DNA of 64,000 nt from Neurospora tetraspora (GCF_033439725.1 NW_026944388.1:1302001-1366000), one strand, 5' to 3'. Positions 43,638 to 55,881 are shown, counted from the first letter of the stretch. Notes: generated by a model not told the origin, from the sequence alone. Numbers and translations are program-made.

Positions 43638-46158
43638 TCAATGGTAATGAGAATACCCATCCTCATCAGCCCACTCGCTTTGCCCACCCATAATTCTATC
43701 CCCATCCGCGTCCACCAAGGCGACACGGCCTGCATGCGCCGGCGGTTGCAGTCCGCTCTGCTTCATTGCTCGTATTTGCGCCGCCTGCTGAAGCTGGCCA
43801 AACCCGTGTTGTGACTGGCTATGTTGGCTAGAATGCGACTGAGGTCGGGAATCATCAGGCGTCGACCGTCTGAAACCTCCCAGACTGCGAGCCCCCCGCA
43901 CCTTATGCAGGTATAAATTCCCGGCCTCTTCCTCAAGATCTGAACCATCCTCGTACGTCTGCCAGTTCTCTGACTCCGACACCGCCGAGCCTGCAGATTC
44001 ACGGTCGGAAATTTGGCGCACAGGAGGAGGTGGTGCTTGAGGCAATTGCTTGAACGATGACTGTGATGCGGTATAGGAAGTCAAAGAGGAATGGGAAGTG
44101 CGAGATGTGTGCGATGAGATGGAGTTGGAATGACCAGGCCGAGTGGAGGACCTGGATGAGCCCCTATCATCGTACATATCTTCCGCCTCAACTTCCCGAA
44201 CAAGGGCGATGCTCGACCTAAGATTAGCACCATTGTAAGGGTTGTTCGGCTTCTCGAGATCCGGAGGTGGTAGGAGGGAACGCATCTTGGGCGGCGGAGC
44301 CCTCAGTAATGGAGCGCCCCGGAGCGTTCCGGTCCCATCCACCCTCGATTCCGGCCGACCAGTGATACGGTCAGCCGGAGCGCTGTTAATAAAAGTAAGG
44401 TTTGAAAGGGGCGCTCGAGCTGGAAGACGGGTTGGGCTACCGGACTTCCCATTCACAGTCGCGCTCCTTGCCGGGAGTGTCGAGGTGCTAGCGCTTGGTG
44501 TCTTGGTAGGGCTCTTTGGTGGTTGTCCCCTCAATGCGTGAGCACTGTTAGCACGGTTCAATGTGGCGGCTCTTTCTCTGGGCTTGACTGGCGAAGCAGA
44601 TACTCCTGGGGTCTTGGGTCTGCTCGTCCCAAGCCCGGCCCTGGGATCTTCCTCCTCAATGGCATCAAGAAACCGTTCTCCCTGAACCAAGAACGGCCGG
44701 CCATATTCCTCTTCCCACTGCTCCAAAGACTTGCGGAGATCCACTGTGACCTTGGGCAGCTCCTTTGCAATGCGCTTCCTCATTTTCTCTTCCCGAAGAA
44801 GCTTGCCAGGATCGCGCCTCTCGCCCTTCTGTCCCTTCATCAGCAAGCGTGAGGCATCCTGGCTGGAAGCTGCCAGTTCCTCACGGTCAGCAACGAGGCT
44901 CTTGTACTTGTCAATGAGAGACAGCAATGGAGCTCTCTGCTCTTTCAAGGTCTCCAGACGAGCGATTTCGCGCTCGTGTGCCTCAAGCAGAGCGTCGCTG
45001 TACACGTCAGAGAAGGCTGGGGTGAACTCGAGCATCTCGTCCTCCGAGTAATACAGAGCATCCCACAGCCCTTGGAGCTTGACGCGAGCATCCTCAATGA
45101 AAATGTGCATGTTCTGGCGCTTAAGCTCGTTCAAGCGCGCCAGCTCATCCTCAAACTCGTTGATTTGTCGCATGCCGCAGCCACGGTTGCTGTTAAGGAA
45201 GGCCTTGCGCGCACTCTCGTCCACCCCAAGCTTTTCCCATAGTTCTCCAACTGTTGCCTTGAGATTGGCCAGGCGGTTTTCTCGGCTCTTCTTCTCATCG
45301 GCCAGCTTGTCTTTCTTGGCTCGGAGTCGCTCGATGTCTACTTGGTGGAGACCCAGCTGTTCTGGCGCATCCCGGTAGTACTTGACTATAGCACCATCCG
45401 TTTGCGCTTGCGGTGTCCCAAGCTCAGCCCATAGCTGAATAATCTCTTCTGCCACAGACTTTACGGCTGCGACTCGGCGAGTGTACTCCTCAAAGACTCT
45501 GGTGAACTGCTCGTCCAGCTTCTGCACATATGAGTCGGTCAAATCGAAAGTTGTTGATACTGGTTGATCGGGTCCGGTGGGAGGTAGTTCGAGCTTGACA
45601 AAGCCTGGTTCCAGGTGTAGAGAATACGATTCCAGTGCTTGCGCCAATTCTGCTATAGTGTCAGTACAACTTGGGGGTTTCCATGAGAAGAGCTGGTAGA
45701 AAACGTACTCTTGATCTCCTCGTATCGCTCTCTGTGCGCCCTGGCAACCTGGCTGTGCTTTTCTTGTAGACCCTGGATGCACTGGACGAGTGGGTATGTG
45801 ATCTTGAGTCCATCGTCTTCAAGTGACCGGCGGGCCTTCTTGGTGTCATCCATGGCCACCTCCATTTGCCGGATTGTTGTGATGATCCTCTGTGCCTCCT
45901 CAATCATCTCCTGCTTCTCGTTTGTCACACGGCGCACTTGATTCTGCAGTGCCTCGGATAGAGCTGCAAAGAGCTTTTGCGAAAATAGGTTAGCCAATGT
46001 TCGCCGCGCCTTATGCCCAATTGTCGCCTTTGCTTGTTTTTGCTCACCTCGGCCTCTCTATGCTCGCGATCATTGTGGGCAACACCGATCTCGTCAAATA
46101 GGCCATGCAACTGGCCGATAATGGTGTTGACCTGTTGTGCCAGGTAGCTGGTATCCAT
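43638..46158 (-). CDS. ase1: MAP65/Ase1/PRC1 microtubule bundling protein
   Basis: Three exons: 46158..46048, 45973..45709 and 45652..43638, giving 796 residues (or 795 with the alternative acceptor 3 nt further in). Introns 45974..46047 and 45653..45708 have GTGAGC and GTACGT donors. The start is MDTSYLAQQVNTII. About 540 residues of coiled coil and spectrin-like helices carry the family signatures LHGLFDEIGVAHNDRE, KLGVDESARKAFL, FEDELARLNELKRQNMHIFIEDAR and the microtubule-binding SDALLEAHEREIARLETLKEQRAPLLSLIDKYKSL. The C-terminal 250 residues are disordered and basic, with several SP/TP sites (RPKTPGVSASPVKPRE, KSPTKTPSAS) suited to CDK control. In the family, it crosslinks antiparallel microtubules in the spindle midzone. 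The 3' end is unusual: a copia element sits 25 bp downstream of the stop codon. Confidence 0.94.
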
Positions 46159-48400
46159 GTTGGGTGGACTTGTGCTCTCTCGGATATGGTATAACGAGTG
46201 GGGAGTATGATGCAGGTGAACGACGGTGAGGTTGTCGTCGTGGTGGAGCGTCGTGTCGAGCAGGACAGGCGCGGGGCGTACCAATAAGGTGATATCTGGC
46301 TGCAGCGAGAGGAAAGAATGGGCGAGTTATGACGTGCAGCTGGGACTTGCTTCTGGTCTGCAGCTGTGAGGCCTGGAACCACACGGCGGGCAGCTGGGTT
46401 TACACGAGTCGAGTCGACGGGAGATTCCACCGCAGTAGTCGGTCGGAAAGTATATGCGATGCGCTCAAATCAAGAGGCATACAAACATTCCATGAAGGGG
46501 GAAGGGAAGAACAAGCGATGGTGGGTGAGGATGAGGTGATGAGAAGAAAGAAAGTTGGAATGAAGGGAGAGAGATGGCGGAAAGAAGGAAGTGGAAGTGG
46601 TGACAAGGTGGTGAATAGTCCCAGGAAGGAACAACTTGAGGAAATGACGGTTTGTGGCCGAGTCTCTTGACTGTCCGTCCAAGATGCACTTTTTTGCTCT
46701 GAATTAAGGTTCGCAGCTGAGACTCTTCAGGTACTTTTCAGGTACGTACGTAGGTATTACTTGACAGGATCCTGGTCCAACCACCAACCACTTCCACTGG
46801 CTGTTTTTCAGTGTTTGCGACGGGCAGAGCACGGACGAGGACGGCCTGGTGTGCGGCTGTTTGGCGCCTGTTTCTCGTCGTATCCAGAGCAACGCCCGCT
46901 TTTAGTGTCAGATCCCGATGCGCCCCACAGCAGCGTCCCCACTCTTCAGGTCCTCCCGTTAACTTGCTCCGACCTGAATCCGGGTCCCAGCAGATGGACG
47001 ATAAGTGGAAGCGCAGCACGGTAAGCAGTCTTCGGTTTCCAGCGCCTTGATATTCGTGGGATTGTGAGCGACGAACCCAAGGGAAAAGAATGTCTCAGGA
47101 GGAGAAGGACTGATCCGATGAACTAGAAGGGAGAGCGCCTCAGACCATGCCGCCATGGTTCACCGACTACTAGCTACGGTAGGTCCAAGCCATGATGAAT
47201 CCTCCTCCCCTCCTCTCCTCCTTGCATAGTCTTGGCCCTGATGGCTCAGCCTGGGATAAGAGCTTTGAGACAGCCCACAAGCCCACCACGCCCACACACC
47301 GGAACCTCCTAGCGCCCCAGGCCTCCTTCCGGTTTCCACTCCCCGTTCCTTGCTTTGAAACAGGACGTTTACCCCGCCTGCCCGCCATTGCACCAATCTT
47401 GTCTTTCTATCCCTCGTGCGGTGCCTCTCTGTTGCTTCCTGTCTTATCTCTTTCCACTGCCAGAGCACCTCACTCAGCAACAGCAATGGAACAAAGTCAT
47501 GTCCGTAACCGTAGCTTCGGAACCTCCATCCTTTGTTCCTGATGCACCAGGCATGAACACAGCTTGCGACATCTCTCATGCAGCAAGCAGCCAGCAGCCA
47601 TCCCTTTTCTTCCATGCATATGTATCCTATTTCTAGTCAGGGCATCGTTGGTCCAAAGGCACTAGCTAAGGCACTTTACCTGGTTGATGGCTGGCAAAGA
47701 TCATGCTCGGGAGATCTCCGCGAATCACCATGGACCAGACAAAGCAGACCAACCCACCATCATCCTTCAGGTCCATCTTTTCTTGTTTTCCTGTGGAAAA
47801 GAAGACAGATGCAAGTCATCAACATCCATCTTCAAACCCTCCATATTCGTACTCGGAAAACAACAATGATAGCGCCTACATCTCAGCCGTCCATGCAATT
47901 CTGCAATTTCAGGTCTCCCATCTTACGCCGCACCTGTCTACAATATGCTACCTCGAGTCTACCTACCCCTCCAAGCGCTTCCCCTCCAACCAAAACACCC
48001 GTTGTGCCGTTCTGTCTTCCTCCAGCCTCCTCGATTCTTCAAACAAACCCCTCCCACCGAATCAGAGCTCATGAAACGCCATGTTGCATTTGTCCCGTCG
48101 TCCGCAAGCGTATCAAGCCACCAAAGTCATGCCCACCATCATGCCTGCATGTCATGCCATGCCATGCCAATGCCAATACCATGGCGAACCCAGGCAGACA
48201 GAAAGAAAGAAAGAAAGGGAAAAAGAAAAGAACAATGTTAGACCGAGCCGAGAGCCTTCTCATCGCCTTGTGAACCTCTTCGATAAGATGAAACAGCGCA
48301 GTCAGGTAGCAAGCCCTTTCATCTAACAGTTCAGTTTGTGGGAAAATTCGCCTATATAGGATTAGCGTATATGGTAAGTGGGTACCAATGTGCAATTTGG

Positions 48401-48735
48401 CTTATTAGCTGAGTGGCTCCTACCTTGGGTTCACAACCGCAACGTCATCTGTTCGATTCTGGTCGAGGGCAACTTTTCGGGGTTTTTCCCCAACTCTATG
48501 GGAGAGCTGTCCGGGCAGGTCCTGGGCACTCTCCCATGGTGAGTTCACCATAGCGTACCTATCCATAGCGAATATACTTATCCCCAGCGATCCTTATCCT
48601 CAGCGAACATTCTAACCTCTAGCGAACATTCTAACCTCTAGCGAATATACTAACCCATAGCGAGCATATCTATCCCAAGCGGGCATCTGGGTTTTCACCA
48701 AGCGGTTTCCCAGCGTAGTAAGTATTTTTTTTTTT
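48401..48735 (+). mobile_element. Candidate tRNA-derived SINE
   Basis: The head resembles tRNA: an A box TAGCTGAGTGG at 48406-48416 matches the Pol III consensus, and a B box GTTCGATTC at 48451-48459 follows at normal spacing. Between them is an anticodon-like loop TTCACAA (CAC, Val-like). The acceptor ends do not pair and the stems have mismatches, so this is not a working tRNA gene. The body has a short palindrome (ATGGTGAGTTCACCAT, about 48537-48552), the 19-bp array below, and a final run of a dozen T at about 48724-48736. A tRNA-like head, unrelated body and T-rich end are the build of a SINE. Only one copy lies in this window, so mobility is inference. Confidence 0.5.
48549..48690. repeat. 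19-bp tandem array
   Basis: Eight copies of a unit built on (C/T)AGCGAA(C/T)AT.CTAACC, with AGCG beginning at 48552, 48567, 48586, 48602, 48621, 48640, 48659 and 48678. The last five spacings are exactly 19 bp; the first units are 15-19 bp. It lies in the body of the SINE-like element. Confidence 0.85.
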
Positions 48736-49796
48736 TCGTTTTCGGTTTTGTTTTTGTTATTTTCAGGTTTGCCTGGGCACCCTCCCGCGGTTAACTTATC
48801 AGCTTATATTGGTGTGGCCATGCTGCGCCTTACCTTGCCAGACGGTTCCCAAAAAAAACAGTACACACTAGACCACTCTTTTTGGCTGAGCCTGTGTGTA
48901 CTTTATTTTGGTCATTGTCTGCTTGCCTTGCCTTTTGCCCGGCTGCTCGGCTGCCCAGATGTTTGTTTGGTGAATGGTGTCTCGATCATGCATGCACTAT
49001 AAAAGGAGACTAATGTAGAGAAAGCATGCAATGAGCTAGTGTAGTGAAATTTGCTTGGCTGACGTCGTCGACAACAACCATCCATTGCGCGGGGAAATAT
49101 TCCATGAGAAAACCTAGGAATATTGTTCGATTGTCTCGAGAGGTAATTGAAAATTTGAACGTGAGACTTCTCGGGCCGAGTGTATGGATACCTAAAGTTA
49201 CACATGCCAACTCATAGCTCGGCGAGCGGGCAAGATCGGGTTCAGGATGTTCTAGAACCTTTTTCCCCAAGTGGAAATGGAAGGCGAACGAGCATTCTCC
49301 TCGTGTTCTTTTCCCAGGCGATCGGCCGTTGTGGGAAAAGAAAGAAAAGATCAGAATTACTTGGTTTTCGAAGCAAGGAAGGAAAAGAAGGATCACTGGA
49401 TTCCACTGATCAGCAGATTTGACAAAAGGAATGTTACATGGACCACAGTACACGTTTGTGTTCGAAGAGTCTCGCTCATTGATAGAGCTACCCATGCGCC
49501 AAATCGACCGTACTAAGGAATAAGAAGATATCCACCACGTCCTTGAAGATGCCACGAAAAGCTCATGGATTTGGAAGCTTCCTACAACTGAAATATGCCT
49601 ATCACGAAGTAAGCCATGGATGGTCACACCAAGCAAGAAAGACGAAGAAACAATGCCCCTTCCGGCTTGTAAATAAACCAATGATGAATGACACATACAT
49701 AGCCTTTACAACTCAAACATCCTTTCATACGCCATAGAGATGCCAACAACCTCCCTATCATTCGAGGCATGAACCTAAACACACAACAGCAACCCT

Positions 49797-52700
49797 CTAC
49801 CGCTTCAAAGTCTTCTGCTTCTCCGCATTAGTAGCCACATTCCTTCCCTCCACCAACAATCCCTTCCTCCTGCGCACACTATCCATATACCTCTTGGCCA
49901 CATTCTCCCTGTCGCCAAACTCGCCCAGATCTTCCAAGTCGTCCTCGGTGAAGGGCACCCAGAAGGGATCCTCGTCCAGAATCTCGTACCCGGTGAAAAT
50001 CAGCTGCGGCTGCGCGGCGCCCGAGGTGCGCTTGCGCATGTCGTCGGCGAACCCGAACGACTCGGCCACGGGCAGTAGGGCCTGAATCGTGAAAAAGGGC
50101 GTGCCCTCGTTCATGGCTTCGGATTGCACGCGCCCCCGGCGGCGGGTGAGCACGTCGTAGACGCGGCCTAGGACTTCGGCTTTTGGGGGTTAGTATGAGT
50201 ACATAGGGTGTGGAGGACTAAATGATGAAACAAAAGACTTACTGCTTGCTTGAATTTCGCACGAGTACATGGCCAACATCAACCTTGGCGACCAGTCCAA
50301 GAAACCCTTGTGGATCGACTGCTGCACCGTCTTGATGACCTCGCCCGTCAAGCGACCGATCCTGTCGCGGGCCGAGGAGGCCTCGTCGTCCTCCGTCTGC
50401 GCCACAAGGACCTCCTCCACGAAGACGGCGATGCCCTGCACGGGCTCGTTGCAGAGCGGCCCTTGCTGCGTGGCCAGCTGGAAGCCGTACATGATCTTAT
50501 CGCTGAAGTGGGCTGGGTGCAGCTTCTCGTCGCCCGTGGGCGCCTGGTTGCGGATCTTGTCGGCCGAGAAGGCCTTGCTGAAGAGCTGGTCCTTGGTGGC
50601 GTCGACGAGGATGTTGGCGCCCGTTCTCTTGGGTCCGAAGGAGGCGATGCGGTCGATCACGTCCTTCCAGACCTCCTTGTCTTTGATGCCCTCGAGCTGA
50701 GCCTCGAGCTGCTTCTTGAGTTCCTCGGGCGTGAGGGTGGTGGTGGCTTGGGAGACTTCCTCGTCTTCTTCGATCTTGACGTCCGACGGGGTGCCGTTCT
50801 CCAAGGTGGCTTCCACAGAGGGCGACTCGGCGCCGTCCTCGACACCAGCCGCCTTACTATCTGTGTACAGCCGCTTGATGCCGGCGGCGTTCTTCAGGAG
50901 GAATTCAGTCACGGGGGCCGGAAGGGGCCTGACGCGCAGGGTTACCGTAACTTGCTTAGAGCTCGTGACGCCAACCACTACGCCGCGACCGAGCTCCTTG
51001 TTGACAGGAGGCCGCATCTCTTCGGCACGGACAATCGTCTCCCGGTACGGCACAATGGGCGCACCGGTCTGGATCTCGCACCGCGCAAACCGCTCACGCA
51101 GATCCGTCAGGCAGCGTTCAAGATGCAACTCACCGGCGGTGGAGAGGACGTGCTCGCCGCTGGAGAAGTGCTCATACTCAGCGCAGGGATCGCTCTGGAC
51201 AAGGAGGTGAAGACCCTGAATCATCTTGTCCAGGTCATAGGGGTTGACAGGCTCAAGAGCGACACGGACAATGGGACGGCCAGCCAGGTTGGCGATACCA
51301 GCCAAGTTGACCGAGCCCTCGAGCTGGCTGCAGAGGGTTCCGGACTTGAGAAGGCCGCTGCCTTCCAGACCACGAATACCGAACACAACACCAGCTGGTA
51401 CGGAGGGAAGCGCCTCGAGATTGCGACCCATGAGCATGTAGAGGGCGGTAACCGTCACCTTCTTCGGGACTGGTTGAGCGTAGGGGTCCGCGGGGGAGAA
51501 CTTGGGAGGTAGGACGTAGATCTCGTCGCCAACGGACAGAGTGCCCGAGTAGATGCGGGCGAAACCGATGAGATGTTCCGCTTCGACCGGCTTCTCCTCG
51601 AGTTCCGGCACGGCGTTGTCGATCAGGGAAGTGCTGGTGAAGGCGTTGGCAAGATCGTTCATGTCGGGGTCACCATCAGCACCTCCTTGAGCACGGATGA
51701 CTTCGGCACGCTTCTTTCTCGCCAGCTCGCGAGCCTCTTCGGGGCTGAGCGGTCCGCGGCGCTTGTTCTCCGGCAGTTCGCTCTCAGGTACGGATACCAT
51801 CTTGCTGACGTATGCAACCATTGGCTCAGATGGACCCTTTTTGAATGAGACCATGGCATCTTTGACTTTGGGATCGATGTGGTCCGCACCAGGTACGCTT
51901 GCGAGAAGATCTGGGAGACGGTCTGCTTGAGCTGCTTTGGGCGAGGGCAATGACTCCACCACTGAGACGAGCAAAGCCGTAGAGAGAGGCAACCAGGAAG
52001 CAAATACCGTGTTAAGGAGGAGCTTGGGATCCCTGGAGCGGAGAATGTGAGGCGGAACAGTGAGGTTCAAAGACTTGGTGATCTTCTCCAGAAGAGCGGG
52101 ATCGCCCTTGCCAGAGTCACCGCCAACGGTAGCTTGGTAAACAGCCCAAATAGGCTCCAACACCAACTGAACGAAGATGGGCTTCAGAGGCCTGCCCTTG
52201 AGATGCTTAGGTCCAAGTACCTTTTTGGTCTTGGGATCCATGTAGAAGTTGCCCCAGAGAACCTTTTCCAGCAAGCCGCGCTTGATACCGAGCTTCTTCT
52301 CGTACATGCCGGCAAACTGACGAACAGTAAAAGCCCAGCCATCGATGGCACTGCCGAAAATAACGTTGTTCTTCTCTGGTGCAAAGTAGAGCTCCTCGTC
52401 GTCCTTTTCCTGGAACTGAAGCTCACCGGAGTCGGGCTGGCCGGCAGCTATTTGAGCCTCCTTGGCCGCAGCAGCAGCCACTCTTTCCTCCATTCGGTCA
52501 CGCCAGTTTAGATCCTCTTCCATGCGCTCACCTTGGAAGAAGCTTCCAAGAACAGCGTTAACTTGCTCGAGAATTTTGCTGAGGTGGATATAAGCCTCGC
52601 CCGGGGTCATCTTCAACTCGGTAACTAAACGGTCGATCTTGTTGATAACAAGAAGGGGCTTGAGCTTCTCGGTCCATGCTTGGCGCAAAACGGTTACTGT

Positions 52701-53270
52701 CTGACTGCAGACGCCTTCGACAGCATCAACCAAAACAACGGCACCATCACAAAGACGAGAAGCCGTGGACACTTCGCTGCTGAAATCGATATGTCCGGGA
52801 GAGTCGATCAGGTTGATTAGGTACTCCTTGGCCTCGGGAGTAGCATCAGGAGCCGACCTCCTCAGCATGGAGAAGTATAGTGAGATGGCCGAAGACTCCA
52901 TGGTGATGCCTCTTTGCTGTTCATCTGGTCGGGAATCGAGATATCGAATCTTGCCGGCGAGTTTTGGCGAGATGATGCCATTGGTGGCGAGAAGGGCATC
53001 TGTGAGTGATGTTTTTCCATGGTCCTAGAAGATGAAGTGTAAGTCTTTGCAACGACAGAAACACGGACGCCAAATTTGTTGTCTGGGTAAAAGGAATACT
53101 TACAACGTGGGCCAGGATACAAATCTGTATATTATTTGGTTAGCTTGATGTCCTCGAAGTCTTGCTGGATCTTACATGGGATGCATATCACATGCAGCTT
53201 AACTTACATTCCTCACGTCGTCAGCATTTTGCTGGAGCTTGGCCAGCTTTTCTGGCTGGACGACAGGCAT
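49797..53270 (-). CDS. ria1: Ria1/Efl1, EF2-like GTPase for 60S maturation
   Basis: Four exons: 53270..53208, 53124..53104, 53024..50243 and 50179..49797, giving 1,082 residues. The donors are GTAAGT throughout and the phases agree. Exon 2 is only 21 nt. The start, [21 protein letters not shown], leads into the G domain: ILAHVDHGKTS (G1) spans exons 1-3, with [12 protein letters not shown] (switch I), DSPGHIDF (G3) and INKIDRL (G4). Domain II has the [23 protein letters not shown] segment, and later domains are EF2-like ([15 protein letters not shown]). A charged insertion (about 370-440) marks Efl1 rather than EF2, and no diphthamide-site His context of EF2 is seen. In the family, this GTPase works with Sdo1 (SBDS) to release Tif6/eIF6 from late 60S subunits in the cytoplasm. 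It shares a 1 kb divergent promoter with eif3l. Confidence 0.95.
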
Positions 53271-54277
53271 GATGATAATTCACAGTCGATAAACTTCTTT
53301 CGGGTGGATGGTATTTCTGTTTGGTGTCGGGCCTGCCGTGAAGTGCAGTCAGTGGTTTAGGTGTTGTGGTTTTATTGGGTGAGTCTGATAGAGGTGGTTG
53401 AAGTTATCGCTGATTAATATGGGTATGGGTAAAAAGATGGAGGCGTCTTGGAAGTCGATCTAGGCAACTTTTTTGGCGGGGCAACTTTGAGAAGTCAAGG
53501 GAAGAAAAAGCTGGAGCCGGACAACCTGGGAAGAGAACCTGAGCCAAGATGCACTTGTATTGAAGGAGGAGCATATATATTTTCTGCAAGGTTTGAAGCT
53601 ACGCTTAACTCATGTCCGTAGTCCTTCAGCATGGGATGAAGCCGAGAAGTACATGACCATCCTTCTTCACGCCGATAATGCCCGTTGCGCGGTGCTTGAC
53701 TTTAAAAGTTGACTTTGAAATGATTCATTCTGAATGCGAAGAAGGCAATTTGATGGCATCGGATTGGACATCAACCTTGATGGACTGGTTCCAGTTGCCC
53801 CTCAGTGCCTGCCACCTGTCTGACCTGCTATTCCACTTTGAGCTTGATAGTTGAATGAGATATTCCTCCACTCGAACGTCTATCATACAAGGCGAGTACT
53901 ACCCCGATAAAAGCATGAGATTGGCGCTTCTTTGTTCGCCAGACAGCACCAGGCCAAACCCTAAAAGTGCATACACTCCGCTTTTGTGTCAAAAATCCCA
54001 ACGGAAAAGGAAACAACCTAGCGCGGGCCCGCCCCTCACAATGCTAGCAAACTGGGTGAAAGAAGCCCACGGCGGGCCACACTGCAAAAAATTGAGCCCC
54101 GCCAAGCAAAGTCCTGTCGATTCGCTTCGGGCCACTCTTCGCGACCACAGACACCACCGACCTCACCCACACCACCAACCACTCCGGACCCCCGACCCCG
54201 TAGTGATCTCTTCTCGACCCGGACGCGACGTCGGATTATCCTTTCCCGAGTCCTCCTCTCTTCCATTATAGCCCATC
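53271..54277. other. Divergent promoter region, ria1 / eif3l
   Basis: About 1 kb between two translation-related start codons. A 77-codon upstream open frame (from an ATG at 54041) ends at a TAG 6 bp before the eif3l ATG; whether the transcript includes it cannot be told from sequence. No other clear element. Confidence 0.5.
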
Positions 54278-55881
54278 ATGAGCGCCTTCCAGCAAGCGCA
54301 AGCGCCCGCCCGCGCCATCGACCCCGATTCGGACGTCGAGGAGGAGGCCCTCGTCAACGACTACAAGGAGCAGGTCCAGTATGAGGAGGATGATGCCGAG
54401 TCCACCCAGCTCTCCCTCGCCGCCCAGACCGACGACATCCAGTCGCGCCTCGCCGCTGCCGCCCAGCCCCTCGACTACTCTGCCGGTCTTGAGGTCAAGT
54501 TCTCGAGCTACGATTCCTACTGCAGCTTGTTCCACTTCATTTTGAACTCCGAGGGCCCCGTCGACCTCGAGCCCCCCTCTGTTAGTCTACCTCCGCTTGC
54601 GTCATGATAATTGATACCCTGGGGTCATGGTTTCATGGGATAGCCATGTGCTGACACATGTTTTCTTCCTCTTATTAGTACTACTGGGCTTGGGATGTCA
54701 TCGATGAGTTCATCTACCAGTTCAACTCGTTCTCTTCGTACAGAGCTCGTATCGCCCGCCAAGGTAACAATGAGGAGGAGATCACCATGCTCCGCGAGAA
54801 CCCCAACACCTGGGGCTGCTACAGCGTCCTCAACGTCCTCTACTCCCTGATCCAGAAGTCGCAGATCACCGAGCAGTTGGCCGCCATGAAGCGCAACGAG
54901 GATCCCGCGGCCGTCGCCGGCGAGTATGGTTCCAAGAACCTCTACAAGATGCTTGGATACTTCTCCATCATCGGTCTGCTCCGCGTCCACACCCTTCTCG
55001 GTGACTTCAGCCTCGCCCTCAAGACCCTCGACGACATCGAGCTCAACAAGAAGGCCATGTTCGCCCGCGTCATGGCTGCCCATTTCACCACCTACTACTA
55101 TGTCGGTTTCTCCTACATGATGATGCGCCGCTATGCCGATGCCATCCGCATGTTCAGCCACATCCTGGTCTACGTTTCTCGCACCAAGAACTTCCAGAAG
55201 AACGCCCAGTACGACTCCATCACCAAGAAGAACGACCAGATGTACGCCCTCATCGCCATCTGCGTTGCCTTCCAGCCCACCCGTCTGGATGACACCATCC
55301 ACACCGCCCTCCGCGAGAAGTACGGCGACCAGCTCCTCAAGCTCCAGCGCGGTGGCCCCGAGGCCCTCCCCATCTACGAGGAGCTCTTCCGCACCGCCTG
55401 CCCCAAGTTCATCTCCCCCGTCCCCCCCAACTTCGACGAGCCCGAGGCCAACATCGACCCCATCGAGCACCACCTTTCCGTCTTCATGGACGAGGTCAAG
55501 ACCAACATGTTCAACCCCACCATCAAGTCTTACCTCCGCCTCTACACCACCATGGACCTCAAGAAGCTCGCCGGTTTCCTCGAGGTCAAGCCTGAGGAGC
55601 TCCGTGGCTGGCTCATGGTCAACAAACAGCGCACCAAGCAGCTGCGCTGGACCGACGGTGGCCTTCTGGAGGGTGAGCTTGTTAACGTCAGCGATCTCGA
55701 CTATGCTCTCCAGGGTGTAAGTAATCCCCGTGCTGGCGCGGTGAAAACCGTGTCAGAGACTGGCAAGTGTGAATTCAGTGCTAACAGTATTCTGCAGGAC
55801 CTCATTCACATCTCCGAGGCCAAGGTCGGCCGTAAGTTGGTTGACTGGTACCTCCGCAACCTTTCGCGCACCTATGCTTGA
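54278..55881 (+). CDS. eif3l: Translation initiation factor eIF3 subunit L
   Basis: Exons 54278..54580, 54679..55716 and 55798..55881 give 474 residues; donors are GTTAGT and GTAAGT, acceptors TTAG and GCAG, all phase 0. The N-terminus is acidic (DPDSDVEEEALVNDY). The diagnostic eIF3l stretch YYWAWDVIDEFIYQFNSFSSYRAR starts exon 2. TPR-like helices follow (GYFSIIGLLRVHTLLGDFSLALKTLDDIELNKK), then the PCI/winged-helix part ending in the invariant VNKQRTKQLRWTDGGLLEGE, DLIHISEAKVGRKLVDWYLRNL. eIF3l is one of the PCI subunits of the eIF3 octameric core in filamentous fungi and animals; budding yeast lacks it. Intron 2 (81 nt) has no in-frame stop, so retaining it would insert 27 residues. Confidence 0.96.

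Larger units (their letters stand above)
46159..49796. other. Intergenic region, ase1 promoter and ria1 3' flank
   Basis: 3.6 kb. The ase1 leader lies at the left end. Around 48400-48735 is the SINE-like element with its tandem array (separate entries). A short GAAAGAAAGAAAG run lies near 48200. Open frames up to 231 codons (47578-48273) show no codon bias or motif. Confidence 0.5.

Noticed and set aside
47578-48273. 231-codon open frame upstream of the SINE-like element
   Set aside because: Low-complexity Pro/Ser/Lys translation and competing frames; no start context or intron logic.
48401-48475. Functional tRNA-Val(CAC) gene
   Set aside because: A and B boxes are good, but acceptor strands do not pair and anticodon and T stems have mismatches; treated as a SINE head or tRNA relic.
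48549-48690. CRISPR-like array
   Set aside because: The 19-bp units are directly contiguous with no unique spacers, and the genome is eukaryotic; it is a minisatellite.
50250-51512. 420-codon open frame antisense to ria1
   Set aside because: A shadow of ria1 codon bias; the conserved GTPase motifs are on the other strand.
54041-54271. Upstream open reading frame controlling eif3l
   Set aside because: The frame ends 6 bp before the main ATG, but whether the leader starts upstream of it cannot be seen; kept as a remark only.
54625-55473. 282-codon open frame antisense to eif3l
   Set aside because: A Gly/Val/Glu-rich shadow of the eif3l frame without a motif.
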